From Paucimonas sp. (GTDB taxonomy: Bacteria; Pseudomonadota; Gammaproteobacteria; Burkholderiales; Burkholderiaceae_D): a stretch of DNA of 55,726 bases. Numbering within the stretch: the first letter of the stretch is position 1; each line of letters begins with the position of its first letter. The DNA lies in contig JAQGMC010000033.1 of the NCBI GenBank assembly GCA_028292545.1, positions 1 through 55,726 of the forward strand. Direction: 5' to 3'. A model generated the notes under the pieces. That model worked only from the letters and a program-made list of their open reading frames with translations, had not been told where the DNA came from and searched no databases. The position numbers and the translations under genes were made by a program. Shown here piece after piece: positions 45,174 to 52,997 of this stretch.

Positions 45174-46235
45174 ATGTTTGTGAACCACTACAGCGCGCCC
45201 GGCGCGAGCCGGCTTGTTGCGGCAGCCATTCTTCTGGCTGCCAGCCTGGCGATGACAGCGCCGGTCGCGCTTGCCGCCGAGCCGGTCGAAGTCAAGGTTG
45301 GCACCAATGGCGTGGTCAGCGACGCGCCTTTCTTCATCGCCAATCGCAAGGGCTATTTCACCGAGCAGGGCATCAAGGTCACCTTCGTCAATTTCGATTC
45401 CGGACCGAAGATGATCGCGCCGCTGGGCACCGGCCAGCTCGACGTGGCGGCGGGCGCCTTGTCGGCTGGCTTGTTCAATGCTGCCGCGCGCGGCATCAAC
45501 ATCAAGGTCGTGGCCGACAAGGGTTCGACGCCGCCTGGTTATGACTATGTGCCTATCCTGGTGCGCCGTGCGCTGGTTGATTCGGGCAAGGTCAAGAGCT
45601 TCAAGGATTTGAAGGGCTTGAAAGTGGCCGAAGCCGGCAAGGGCGGCTCCCAGAGTTCCAAGCTGAACGAGGCGCTGAAAAGCGAGGGCTTGTCATTCAA
45701 GGATGTGCAGCATGAGTACATCAGCTATCCGCAGCACGTGACGGCCTTGCAGAATGGCGCGGTCGACGCCAGCATCACGACCGAACCGTCGGCAACGCAG
45801 GCAGTCGAGCGCGGCATTGCGGTGCGCCTGACGATGGACAAGATTTATCCGGACCAGGCCGTGGCAGCCTTGTTCTACGGCGGCGCTTTCATCGCCAACT
45901 CGCCGGAAGTGGCAAAGAAATTCATGGTGGCTTACCTCAAGGGCGCGCGCCTGTACAACGATGCCATGAAGGATGGCAAATTCGCCGGGCCGGCGGCCGA
46001 TGAAGTGATCCGCATCCTGGTCCAGGACAGCAACGTGAAGGATCCCGCCTTGTACAGGAAAATGACGCCGGCCGGCATGCATCCGGACGGACAAGTCAAT
46101 GAAGCCAGCATGCGGCGCGACCTGCAGTTCTACAAGGACCAGGGTTATATCGAAGGCGCGGTGACGGTGGAACAGGTTGTGGACAGCAGTTTCGCCCGCG
46201 CCGCGGTGAAGGAACTGGGACCGTACAAACGCTAG
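45174..46235 (+). CDS. ABC transporter substrate-binding protein, SsuA/NMT1-like
   Basis: A 353-residue periplasmic binding protein with a signal peptide of about 35 residues (ending PVALAAEP). The NMT1/SsuA fold opens with VKVGTNGVVSDAPFFIANRKGYFTEQGI, followed by FDSGPKMIAPLGTGQLDVAAGALSAGLFNA and the later VDASITTEPSATQA. Proteins of this group bind sulfonates, taurine, pyrimidine precursors or aromatic acids such as phthalate. The permease and ATPase genes are missing here, so it must share a transporter. AAGGAG stands before ATG 45174. It is 80 bases after the ubiD-type gene and in the same direction as the P450 genes. Confidence 0.9.
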   Translation: MFVNHYSAPGASRLVAAAILLAASLAMTAPVALAAEPVEVKVGTNGVVSDAPFFIANRKGYFTEQGIKVTFVNFDSGPKMIAPLGTGQLDVAAGALSAGLFNAAARGINIKVVADKGSTPPGYDYVPILVRRALVDSGKVKSFKDLKGLKVAEAGKGGSQSSKLNEALKSEGLSFKDVQHEYISYPQHVTALQNGAVDASITTEPSATQAVERGIAVRLTMDKIYPDQAVAALFYGGAFIANSPEVAKKFMVAYLKGARLYNDAMKDGKFAGPAADEVIRILVQDSNVKDPALYRKMTPAGMHPDGQVNEASMRRDLQFYKDQGYIEGAVTVEQVVDSSFARAAVKELGPYKR

Positions 46236-46287
46236 CAACCGGCGCCTGGGCCCGCGCGGCCAGGCGCCAGGCAACAAGGAGTCAACG

Positions 46288-47493
46288 ATGGCAGAAGCAG
46301 ACGCAGCAACCAGTGCTGCACCGGTGTCCGGGCTGGACCCGTTTTCAGACGAGTACATACTCGATTCCTACCCCCAGCATGCGCAATTGCGCGACGCCGG
46401 GCCGGTGGTCTTGCTGGAAAAATACCAGGTCTATGCGACCGGCCGTTATGCGCAGGTGCGCGCCGTGCTGGAAGATGCGGCCACCTACTGTTCCGGCGCC
46501 GGCGTGGGCATCGACAATTACCACAAGGTGCCGCCGTGGCGGCCGCCGAGCATGGTGCTGGAAACCGATCCGCCGGAGCATACCCGCAACCGCGCAGTAA
46601 TCAGCCGCACCTTGTCGCCCGCGGCCTTGCGCGCCTTGCGCGCCGGCTTCGAGGAAGAAGCCGCCATGATGGTGGACAGCCTGCTTGCGCGCGACAGTTT
46701 CGATGCGGTCAAGGACATGGGCGAAGCCTTTCCGCTGAAGGTGTTCGCCAACGCGATCGGCATTCCCAAAGAGGGTCGCCACCACCTGGTCGCTTACGGC
46801 AACATGGTGTTCAATGGCATGGGGCCGCACAACAAGCTGTATGACCAGGCCATGGCCAATCCCGACGAAGTGTCGGGCTGGGTATGGGAAGCTTGCCAGC
46901 GCCGGAACCTGACGCCGGACGGCTTGGGCATCCGCATTTTTGATGCCGTCGATAGCGGCATCCTGACCGATGAAGAGGGCGCGCGCCTGGTGCGCTCCTT
47001 CCTCTCGGCCGGCACCGACACCACGGCCGCAGCTATCGTCAACGCGCTCTACTGCTTCGCCACCAATCCAGGCCAGTGGCAAGCCCTGCGTGAGCGGCCT
47101 GACCTGGCGCGCGCCGCGTTCGAGGAAATCCTGCGCTTCGAGTCGCCGTTCCAGACTTTTTTCCGCACCACCACGCGCGACGCGGAGCTTGCCGGCGTGC
47201 GCATTCCTGCCGGTGAAAAAGTCATGCTGTCGCTGGGTGCGGCCAACCGCGACCCGCGCCAGTGGTCCGACCCGGACCGCTTCGACATCACGCGCACCAC
47301 CACCGGCCATGTCGGTTTTGGCGGCGGCATCCACGGTTGCGTCGGCCAGATGATGGCGCGCCTGGAGCTGGAAGTGATCTTGCGCGCCATGGCTGCGCGC
47401 GTGTCGACGATTGAGATTACGGGCGAGCCGCGCCGCATGCTGCACAATACGCTGCGCGGAATGGAATACCTGCCCGTGCGCTTGCGCGCTTGA
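46288..47493 (+). CDS. Cytochrome P450, CYP199-like
   Basis: A 401-residue soluble bacterial P450. The I-helix motif is FLSAGTDTTAAA, the ExxR is EEILRFESP, and the haem loop GFGGGIHGCVGQMMARLE has the proximal cysteine C351. Segments such as KVPPWRPPSMVLETDPPEHTR are like CYP199A, whose known members hydroxylate or demethylate para-substituted benzoic acids. The substrate is thus probably an aromatic acid (inference from family). It is followed by its own ferredoxin and reductase, giving a complete class I system. AAGGAG precedes the ATG. The stop codon lies in a 13-base tandem repeat. Confidence 0.93.
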   Translation: MAEADAATSAAPVSGLDPFSDEYILDSYPQHAQLRDAGPVVLLEKYQVYATGRYAQVRAVLEDAATYCSGAGVGIDNYHKVPPWRPPSMVLETDPPEHTRNRAVISRTLSPAALRALRAGFEEEAAMMVDSLLARDSFDAVKDMGEAFPLKVFANAIGIPKEGRHHLVAYGNMVFNGMGPHNKLYDQAMANPDEVSGWVWEACQRRNLTPDGLGIRIFDAVDSGILTDEEGARLVRSFLSAGTDTTAAAIVNALYCFATNPGQWQALRERPDLARAAFEEILRFESPFQTFFRTTTRDAELAGVRIPAGEKVMLSLGAANRDPRQWSDPDRFDITRTTTGHVGFGGGIHGCVGQMMARLELEVILRAMAARVSTIEITGEPRRMLHNTLRGMEYLPVRLRA

Positions 47494-47539
47494 TGATCCG
47501 GCTTGATGATCCGGCTTGATGATCCGGCTTGAAGATTCG
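47489..47539 (+). repeat. Tandem repeat, 13-base unit, at the end of the P450 gene
   Basis: CTTGATGATCCGG is present three times in perfect tandem, plus a partial fourth copy (CTTGAAGATTCG). The first copy contains the P450 stop codon TGA (47491-47493), so the repeat starts within the last sense codons and extends into the spacer before the ferredoxin gene. Confidence 0.92.
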
Positions 47540-47568
47540 AACTTCCACCCCCTATCCCGTTCCACGAC

Positions 47569-47892
47569 ATGCCTAAAATAATTTTTATCCAGCCTGAAGG
47601 GCAACAGACCGAACTGGAAGTGCCCAACGGCACGTCGCTCATGCAAGCCGCCATGACCAATGGCGTGCCGGGCATTGTTGCCGAGTGCGGCGGCTCTGCG
47701 ATGTGCGCCACCTGCCATGTCTATATCGACGACAACTGGCAAGCGGTGTTGCCCGGCATGGATGCAGTCGAGAACGAAATGCTCGACTCGGTGGCAGACG
47801 AGCGCCGCCCCACCAGCCGCCTGTCCTGCCAGGTGCTGGTGACGCCGGAAATGGAAGGCATGACTGTGCACCTGCCCGGAGTGCAGGTATGA
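47569..47892 (+). CDS. [2Fe-2S] ferredoxin (P450 redox partner)
   Basis: A 107-residue adrenodoxin/putidaredoxin-type ferredoxin. The four cluster ligands are C40, C46, C49 (CGGSAMCATC) and C87 (RLSCQV). Segments VPNGTSLMQAAMTNGVPGIVAECGG and DERRPTSRLSC are typical for P450-linked ferredoxins. It carries electrons from the reductase encoded next to the P450. The spacing is 75 bases after the P450 stop, through the 13-base repeats, and the stop overlaps the reductase start by the ATGA arrangement. Confidence 0.95.
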   Translation: MPKIIFIQPEGQQTELEVPNGTSLMQAAMTNGVPGIVAECGGSAMCATCHVYIDDNWQAVLPGMDAVENEMLDSVADERRPTSRLSCQVLVTPEMEGMTVHLPGVQV

Positions 47893-49127
47893 GTGACGCC
47901 ACTGTCATCATTGCCGGCGCCGGACAGGCTGGCGCGCAGGCGGCAGTCTCGCTGCGCCAGGAAGGTTTCGAGGGGCACATCGTGTTGCTGGGCGACGAAC
48001 CCGGCTTGCCTTACCAACGTCCGCCGCTATCCAAGGCTTACCTGATGGGCAAGGTGGAAGAACCCGGCCTGCTGCTGCGCGCCGAAAAAATCTATGCCGA
48101 CCAGCGCGTGCAATTGATGCCTGGCGAGCGTATCGAGTCGATCGACCGCGCCGCGCGCACTGTGCGCCTGGCCTCGGGACAAGTGCTTGGTTATGCGCAC
48201 CTGGTGCTGGCCCTGGGCGCTATCAACCGGCCCTTGCCGGCTGCCGGCGCCGGACTCGATGGCGTTGGATATTTGCGCACGCTGGCTGAGGCACGCGACT
48301 TGCGCGCCCGCTTGCCCAACACCAAACGCGCCGTGGTGATCGGCGCAGGTTTCATCGGACTTGAATTCGCCGCTGCCGCGCGCGCACAAGGCATCGACGT
48401 TACCGTCGTCGAAGCGGCGCCACGCCCGATGTCGCGCGTGCTGAGCGAGCCGATGTCGCGCTTTCTCACGGCGCGCCATGAAGCGCAGGGCGTGCGCATC
48501 CTGCTGAACCGCACCGTGTCCGGTTTGCGCGGCGAGCAAGGGCGCCTGAGCGGTGTCGAACTCGACGATGGCAGCGTGCTCGAAGCCGACCTGGCTGTGG
48601 TCGGCATCGGCGTGCTGCCCAATACTGCGCTGGCGCAAGCGGCAGGACTGGCAGTCGACAATGGCATCGTGGTGGATGAGAACCTGTTGACTGCGGACCC
48701 GGCGATCTCAGCCATCGGCGATTGCGCAGCCTTCCCCTGCGCTTACAGCAGCCAGGGCTTGATGCGACTGGAATCGGTGCAGAACGCAGTGGACCAGGCG
48801 CGTTGTGTGGCAGCGCGTCTGGCCGGCAAGCCCGCAGCGTTCAACGCCGTGCCCTGGTTCTGGAGTGAACAATATGATGTGCGCCTGCAGATGGCCGGCA
48901 TCACTTCGCGCCATGACCAGGCTATCGTGCGCGGCACGCCCGAAGAAAACGCCTGGTCGGTATTCTGTTTCCGCGATGGCGCTTTCCTCGGCGCCGAGTC
49001 GGTCAACAAGACCGCCGACCACATGGCAGTGCGCAAGCTGCTGGCGGCCGGCGTTGCGCTGACGCCGGAACAGGCGGCCGATCCGTCTTACGACTTGAAA
49101 CTGGCGGTTGCGGCAATCGGCAAGTGA
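47889..49127 (+). CDS. FAD-dependent ferredoxin reductase (P450 redox partner)
   Basis: A 412-residue putidaredoxin reductase-type flavoprotein. The FAD motif is IIAGAGQAGAQAA (8-20), then PYQRPPLSKAYL. The NADH-binding motif is VVIGAGFIGLEFAA near 150, and the second FAD motif is SAIGDCAAFP. The C-terminal reductase domain has WFWSEQYDVRLQMAG. ATG 47889 overlaps the ferredoxin stop. The last 40 bases overlap the 3' end of the convergent ornithine cyclodeaminase-family gene. Confidence 0.95.
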   Translation: MSDATVIIAGAGQAGAQAAVSLRQEGFEGHIVLLGDEPGLPYQRPPLSKAYLMGKVEEPGLLLRAEKIYADQRVQLMPGERIESIDRAARTVRLASGQVLGYAHLVLALGAINRPLPAAGAGLDGVGYLRTLAEARDLRARLPNTKRAVVIGAGFIGLEFAAAARAQGIDVTVVEAAPRPMSRVLSEPMSRFLTARHEAQGVRILLNRTVSGLRGEQGRLSGVELDDGSVLEADLAVVGIGVLPNTALAQAAGLAVDNGIVVDENLLTADPAISAIGDCAAFPCAYSSQGLMRLESVQNAVDQARCVAARLAGKPAAFNAVPWFWSEQYDVRLQMAGITSRHDQAIVRGTPEENAWSVFCFRDGAFLGAESVNKTADHMAVRKLLAAGVALTPEQAADPSYDLKLAVAAIGK

Positions 49128-50131
49128 GCGCTGCCAGATCCCGTCGGGACCAGCGGCGCAAAAGCTGACCAGGCGAGCTTGGCGGCGGCCAGGTCCTCGA
49201 TGCCGGTGCCGACCGATTTGAAAACTGTGATTTCAGCCGCGTTGCGCCGTCCCGGATGGCGGCCGCGGGCCAGGTCGGCCAGTTCGGCCAGCACCGCGTC
49301 GCGCTGCAGGCGGCCTGCATCCATCGGCTGGCGCAAGTCGCCGGCTTCGGACAGCGCGCCGGCGAAGGTATCGACAAACAGCGATGATGAAAGCATCAAT
49401 TCATCATCTGCCTCGCGCATGTCGGGCTTGAAACCGCCAACCAGGTCGACATGCGTTCCGGGCCGCAGCCATGCCTTCCTGAGGATTGGCGTGGTGCTGG
49501 TGGTGGCGGCGGAAATGATGTCGGCTTGCGCCGCAGTCTGTGCCAGGTCGGCCGCAACCTCGAGCCGCACACCGGACGGGAAGCCCATGCTGCGCATCGC
49601 CTCCATCGCGGCTTGCGCGCGCACCGGCTGGCGTCCCCAGACCAGCACCCGGTCGATAGGTCGCGCGGCGCAATGCGCGCCGGCCATGTAACGCGCCAGC
49701 GAACCGGTGCCCACCACAAGCAAAGTCTTGCTGTCCGGCCGCGACAGGTAGCGCGATGCCAGCGCCGAGGCTGCGGCCGTGCGGCGCAAGGTCAGTTCTT
49801 CGCCATCAAGCAGCGCCTGCGGTTGGCCGTTGGTGGCCTGGAACAGCACGAAAACGGAATGCACCGTTGCCAGCCCGCGCGCCGGATTACCCGGCGCTAC
49901 CGTCACCAGCTTGACGCCCATGCTGGCTTGCTGCTGCCACACCGGCATCAGCAACAGCACCGTGCCTTCGCCTTCATCGACTTTGTGCACATGCCGTGTT
50001 GGCGCCGTGATGTCCGCGCGAAAGGCTTGGTCAAGTGCGTCAATCAAGGCTGGGTAGGGCAGGGCGGCGCGAAGCTGCGCTGCATCAAGGAAGGGAATCA
50101 TGCCGGGAGGCGTGCCGGGTTTTGCTTGCAT
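49088..50131 (-). CDS. Ornithine cyclodeaminase / mu-crystallin family protein
   Basis: A 347-residue member of the OCD/mu-crystallin family of NAD(P)-dependent imine or amino acid enzymes. The N-terminal oligomerisation domain is followed by the Rossmann motif LLVVGTGSLARYMAGAH near 140 and the family motif GTHVDLVGGFKPDMREADDE. Members include ornithine cyclodeaminase, alanine dehydrogenase and ketimine reductases, and the substrate here is unknown. The start at 50131 has a GGAG site; ATG 50101 is a possible internal start. It overlaps the reductase gene by 40 bases tail to tail and is preceded in its own direction by the SDR gene, 32 bases away. Confidence 0.88.
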   Translation of the reverse strand: MQAKPGTPPGMIPFLDAAQLRAALPYPALIDALDQAFRADITAPTRHVHKVDEGEGTVLLLMPVWQQQASMGVKLVTVAPGNPARGLATVHSVFVLFQATNGQPQALLDGEELTLRRTAAASALASRYLSRPDSKTLLVVGTGSLARYMAGAHCAARPIDRVLVWGRQPVRAQAAMEAMRSMGFPSGVRLEVAADLAQTAAQADIISAATTSTTPILRKAWLRPGTHVDLVGGFKPDMREADDELMLSSSLFVDTFAGALSEAGDLRQPMDAGRLQRDAVLAELADLARGRHPGRRNAAEITVFKSVGTGIEDLAAAKLAWSAFAPLVPTGSGSAHLPIAATASFKS

Positions 50132-50163
50132 TGGATCTCCGGTGGGATGCGTTGCTGTTGCGT

Positions 50164-50937
50164 TCAGTCCGAATCAGCGACCGGCACAGTGTAATTGAGC
50201 GCCAGCCGGCCTCCGTCCGGATATAAAGTCTGGCCACAGAAATAGGAACCTTCGTCGCTGGCCAAAAAGCTCACCACGGCCGCCACTTCCTCCGGCTCGC
50301 CGCAGCGACCGGCCGGCGTGCGCGACAGGATGTTGCGCCTTGCTTGGGCACTGCCCATTACGGCTTGCCGCGCCAGTTCAGTCATGATGGTGCCGGGACC
50401 GACGGCATTGACGCGCACGCCATGCGGCGCCAGGTTCAGCGCCATCACCTTGGTCAACTGGTTCACGCCACCTTTGGATACGACATAGGGAACCTGGTTG
50501 GCAATCGCCACCACCGCATTCACGCTGGACATATTGATGATGGCGCCGCTGCCTTGGCGGACCATCTGGCGCGCAACTGCCTGGCCGCATAAAAACATGG
50601 ACTTCAGGTTGACCCGCAGCACGCGGTCGAAATCTTCTTCGCGCAAGTCGAGGAAATCGGCCGCATGCGTGATGCCCGCATTGTTGACGAGAATGTCGAT
50701 CCGACCGAAACGCTGCATGGCTGCTTCGACAAGTGCGTCGACATCCGCCCGAATGCTCACATCAGCTGCCTGGAAACTGGCGCCAGGCCCGAGCGCGGCG
50801 GCCGCCTGGCTCCCTTTTGTCGCATCGACATCGGTCAGCATGACTTGCGCGCCTTCCTGCACCAGCCGGGTGGCGCAAGCCAGTCCGATACCCTGTGCAC
50901 TGCCAGTCACAATTGCCGTTTTATGCTGGTGACGCAT
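50164..50937 (-). CDS. Short-chain dehydrogenase/reductase
   Basis: A 257-residue classical SDR. The cofactor motif TGSAQGIG lies at about 11-18, with an acidic residue after strand 2 (LTDVDA) that favours NAD. NNAG, the catalytic Ser of INMSSVNA and the YVVSK pair (Tyr and Lys) are intact. The PDGG end is typical of FabG-like SDRs. AAGGAGG precedes the ATG. It is the first gene of a two-gene unit with the OCD-family gene, divergent from dacB. In this neighbourhood it could oxidise an alcohol produced by the P450, which is inference only. Confidence 0.92.
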   Translation of the reverse strand: MRHQHKTAIVTGSAQGIGLACATRLVQEGAQVMLTDVDATKGSQAAAALGPGASFQAADVSIRADVDALVEAAMQRFGRIDILVNNAGITHAADFLDLREEDFDRVLRVNLKSMFLCGQAVARQMVRQGSGAIINMSSVNAVVAIANQVPYVVSKGGVNQLTKVMALNLAPHGVRVNAVGPGTIMTELARQAVMGSAQARRNILSRTPAGRCGEPEEVAAVVSFLASDEGSYFCGQTLYPDGGRLALNYTVPVADSD

Positions 50938-51002
50938 GGTGGTGAACCTCCTTCAGCATGGGATAATTCCGGATCGCAAGCTTTCGCCTGCGCCTTGCAG
51001 GC

Positions 51003-52421
51003 ATGACTATGCATTCATTTTTCCGGACTGTCGCGCTGCTGTTCTTGGTGGCTGGCGGGCTTCCCGTTGCGGCCATCGGCCAGGGCTTGCCAGAGCATGT
51101 CGCGCAAGCTTATGCGCGGGCCGGCATCACTCGCCAGTCGGTTGGTGTCGTGGTGCAGGAAGTGTCGGCGCAATCGGCCCTGGTACAGGCCAATGCCGAC
51201 CTGCCTTTCAACCCGGCTTCGCTGATGAAACTGGTCACGACCGGCGCTGCGCTCGAATTATTGGGGCCGACCTTCAGCTGGCAGACGCGGGCCTACACCA
51301 GCGGCAGCCAGGCTGGCGATGTGCTGCACGGTGACCTGGTGATCCGCGGCGGCGGCGATCCCAAACTGGTGGTTGAGAATTTCTGGCTTTTCCTGCGCCA
51401 GTTGCGCGCGCGCGGCATACGCGAAATCCGCGGTGACCTGGTGCTGGACCGCAGCTACTTCCAAAGCGCGGAACAGGATCCGGCTGCCTTCGACGGCGAC
51501 CCGCAGCGCGCCTACAACGCCTTGCCGGATGCCTTGCTGCTTAATTTCAAGGCGCTTTCTTTCCGCTTCTTGCCGGACGAGCAGGCTGGCATGGTGCGGG
51601 TGGCGGTCGAGCCGCCGGTCGATGCTTATCCGGTGATTGCGCCGGCTCTGGCCAGCGGCCCGTGCAATGACTGGCGCAGCGCGCTGCAGATGCGCGCCAC
51701 GGCCAGGGGCATGGGTTTCGATGGCGGCTATCCGGCTTCCTGTGGCGATCGCAGCCTGAGCGTACATGCCTGGCAACTGACACCTGACCAGTATTTTGGC
51801 GCAGTCTTCCGCCAGCTCTGGCGCGACCTCGGCGGCAGCCTCACCGGCAGCGTGCGCGCTGGGGTACCGCCGCCGGATGCGCGGCTGCTGGCGGAATGGC
51901 GTTCGCCCGCACTGTCGGAAGTGATCCGCGAAATCAACAAGTACAGCAACAATGTGATGGCGCGCCAGTTGCTGCTGACGATAGGCGCAGAAGTTGGTGG
52001 CCAGCCTGGCGACGTGGCGCGCGGCAGTGCCGCCATCCGTAACTGGCTGGCCAGCCGCGCCATCGCGGCGCCGGAACTGGTGTTGACGAATGGTTCGGGT
52101 TTGTCGCGCGAGGAAAGGATTGCGCCGCGCACCCTGGCGCGGCTGTTGCTGGCGAGCTTTCACTCGCCGGCGATGGCGGAATTCATGTCTTCACTGCCGA
52201 TGGTGGGCCTGGACGGCACCATGCGCAACCGCTTGCGCACTGTCGCCGGCATGGCGCATATCAAGACTGGCAGCTTGAACGAAGTGCGCGGCATTGCCGG
52301 TTATGTGCTGGCCGCATCAGGACGGCGTTATGTGGTGGTGAGCATCGTGAACCATCCCCAAGCGGCAGCTTCACAGGCGGCGCAGGATGCGCTTTTGCAG
52401 TGGGTCTACGAGAAAGGCTAG
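51003..52421 (+). CDS. dacB: D-alanyl-D-alanine carboxypeptidase/endopeptidase (PBP4)
   Basis: A 472-residue class C penicillin-binding protein that trims and cleaves peptidoglycan cross-links in the periplasm. A signal peptide covers about 1-28 (ending VAAIGQG). The active-site motifs are S73-L-M-K76, S315-N-N317 in KYSNNVMARQ, and K421-T-G in HIKTGSLNEVRG. A large insertion domain lies between the first two motifs, as in the PBP4 family. ATG 51003 is used; ATG 51009 is an alternative. It is the divergent neighbour of the SDR gene and is followed by a strong hairpin. Confidence 0.94.
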   Translation: MTMHSFFRTVALLFLVAGGLPVAAIGQGLPEHVAQAYARAGITRQSVGVVVQEVSAQSALVQANADLPFNPASLMKLVTTGAALELLGPTFSWQTRAYTSGSQAGDVLHGDLVIRGGGDPKLVVENFWLFLRQLRARGIREIRGDLVLDRSYFQSAEQDPAAFDGDPQRAYNALPDALLLNFKALSFRFLPDEQAGMVRVAVEPPVDAYPVIAPALASGPCNDWRSALQMRATARGMGFDGGYPASCGDRSLSVHAWQLTPDQYFGAVFRQLWRDLGGSLTGSVRAGVPPPDARLLAEWRSPALSEVIREINKYSNNVMARQLLLTIGAEVGGQPGDVARGSAAIRNWLASRAIAAPELVLTNGSGLSREERIAPRTLARLLLASFHSPAMAEFMSSLPMVGLDGTMRNRLRTVAGMAHIKTGSLNEVRGIAGYVLAASGRRYVVVSIVNHPQAAASQAAQDALLQWVYEKG

Positions 52422-52455
52422 GGCCGGTTAAGGTTGTAGGTTCAAGGTTGAAGCG

Positions 52456-52483
52456 GGCAGCCGCCAGTGCGCCGGCGGCTGCC
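52456..52483. terminator. Strong hairpin between convergent genes
   Basis: GGCAGCCGCC and GGCGGCTGCC form a perfect 10-bp GC stem with an 8-base loop, between the dacB stop and the TPM-domain gene stop. There is no T-run, so it is not a canonical intrinsic terminator, but its place between two 3' ends suggests a transcription barrier or RNA 3' end. Confidence 0.45.
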
Positions 52484-52496
52484 ATAGCTTGAGCGG

Positions 52497-52994
52497 CTAC
52501 AGCATCACCGGCCGGTTGCCGAGTTCATTCGGATTCTCGCCATCGCCACCGGGCAGGCGCGCCTGCAGCAACTGGTTCAATTGCGTGAGTGCCTCAACGG
52601 CCCCTTGCTCGTAGCGGCCAAGGGCAAAGCCTGCGGCCATCGTGCGGCAGACTTGCTGCCATTGGGCTGCTTCCAGCAATTTGTTCACGCCGCGGTCGGC
52701 AATGATTTCAACCGCATGGTCGGCCAGGTTGATGTAGACCAGGATGCCGCAATTCTCTTCGGTATCCCAGACGCGGTACTCAGTGAATAATTCACGTGCG
52801 CGGTGGCGGCTGGTCTGGCCTTCGAGCACTTCGCCAAAGCCCAGCGCAGGCTCAATCATCACCTTGATTTCAGCGCGGTGCATTTTTTCGCCGCGCGCAA
52901 CCGCGCCTTGGATTGCCTTCAGGCTGGATTGCGGAAACGCGCGCCGGCCGGCGGCGTCGGTGGTCATCAAGTGGCGCAATAGTCGCTTGAACAT
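52497..52994 (-). CDS. TPM-domain protein, soluble
   Basis: A 165-residue protein with a TPM (TLP18.3/Psb32/MOLO-1) fold: AIQGAVARGEKMHRAEIKVMIEPAL, WDTEENCGILVYINLADHAVEIIADRGVN and QWQQVCRTMAAGFALGRYEQGAVEAL. It has no signal peptide or membrane helix. This small TPM protein commonly accompanies the YgcG-like TPM protein and LemA, as here, and its function is unknown. It lies 3 bases after the upstream TPM gene, so the three genes form one operon. Confidence 0.85.
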   Translation of the reverse strand: MFKRLLRHLMTTDAAGRRAFPQSSLKAIQGAVARGEKMHRAEIKVMIEPALGFGEVLEGQTSRHRARELFTEYRVWDTEENCGILVYINLADHAVEIIADRGVNKLLEAAQWQQVCRTMAAGFALGRYEQGAVEALTQLNQLLQARLPGGDGENPNELGNRPVML

Positions 52995-52997
52995 GGG

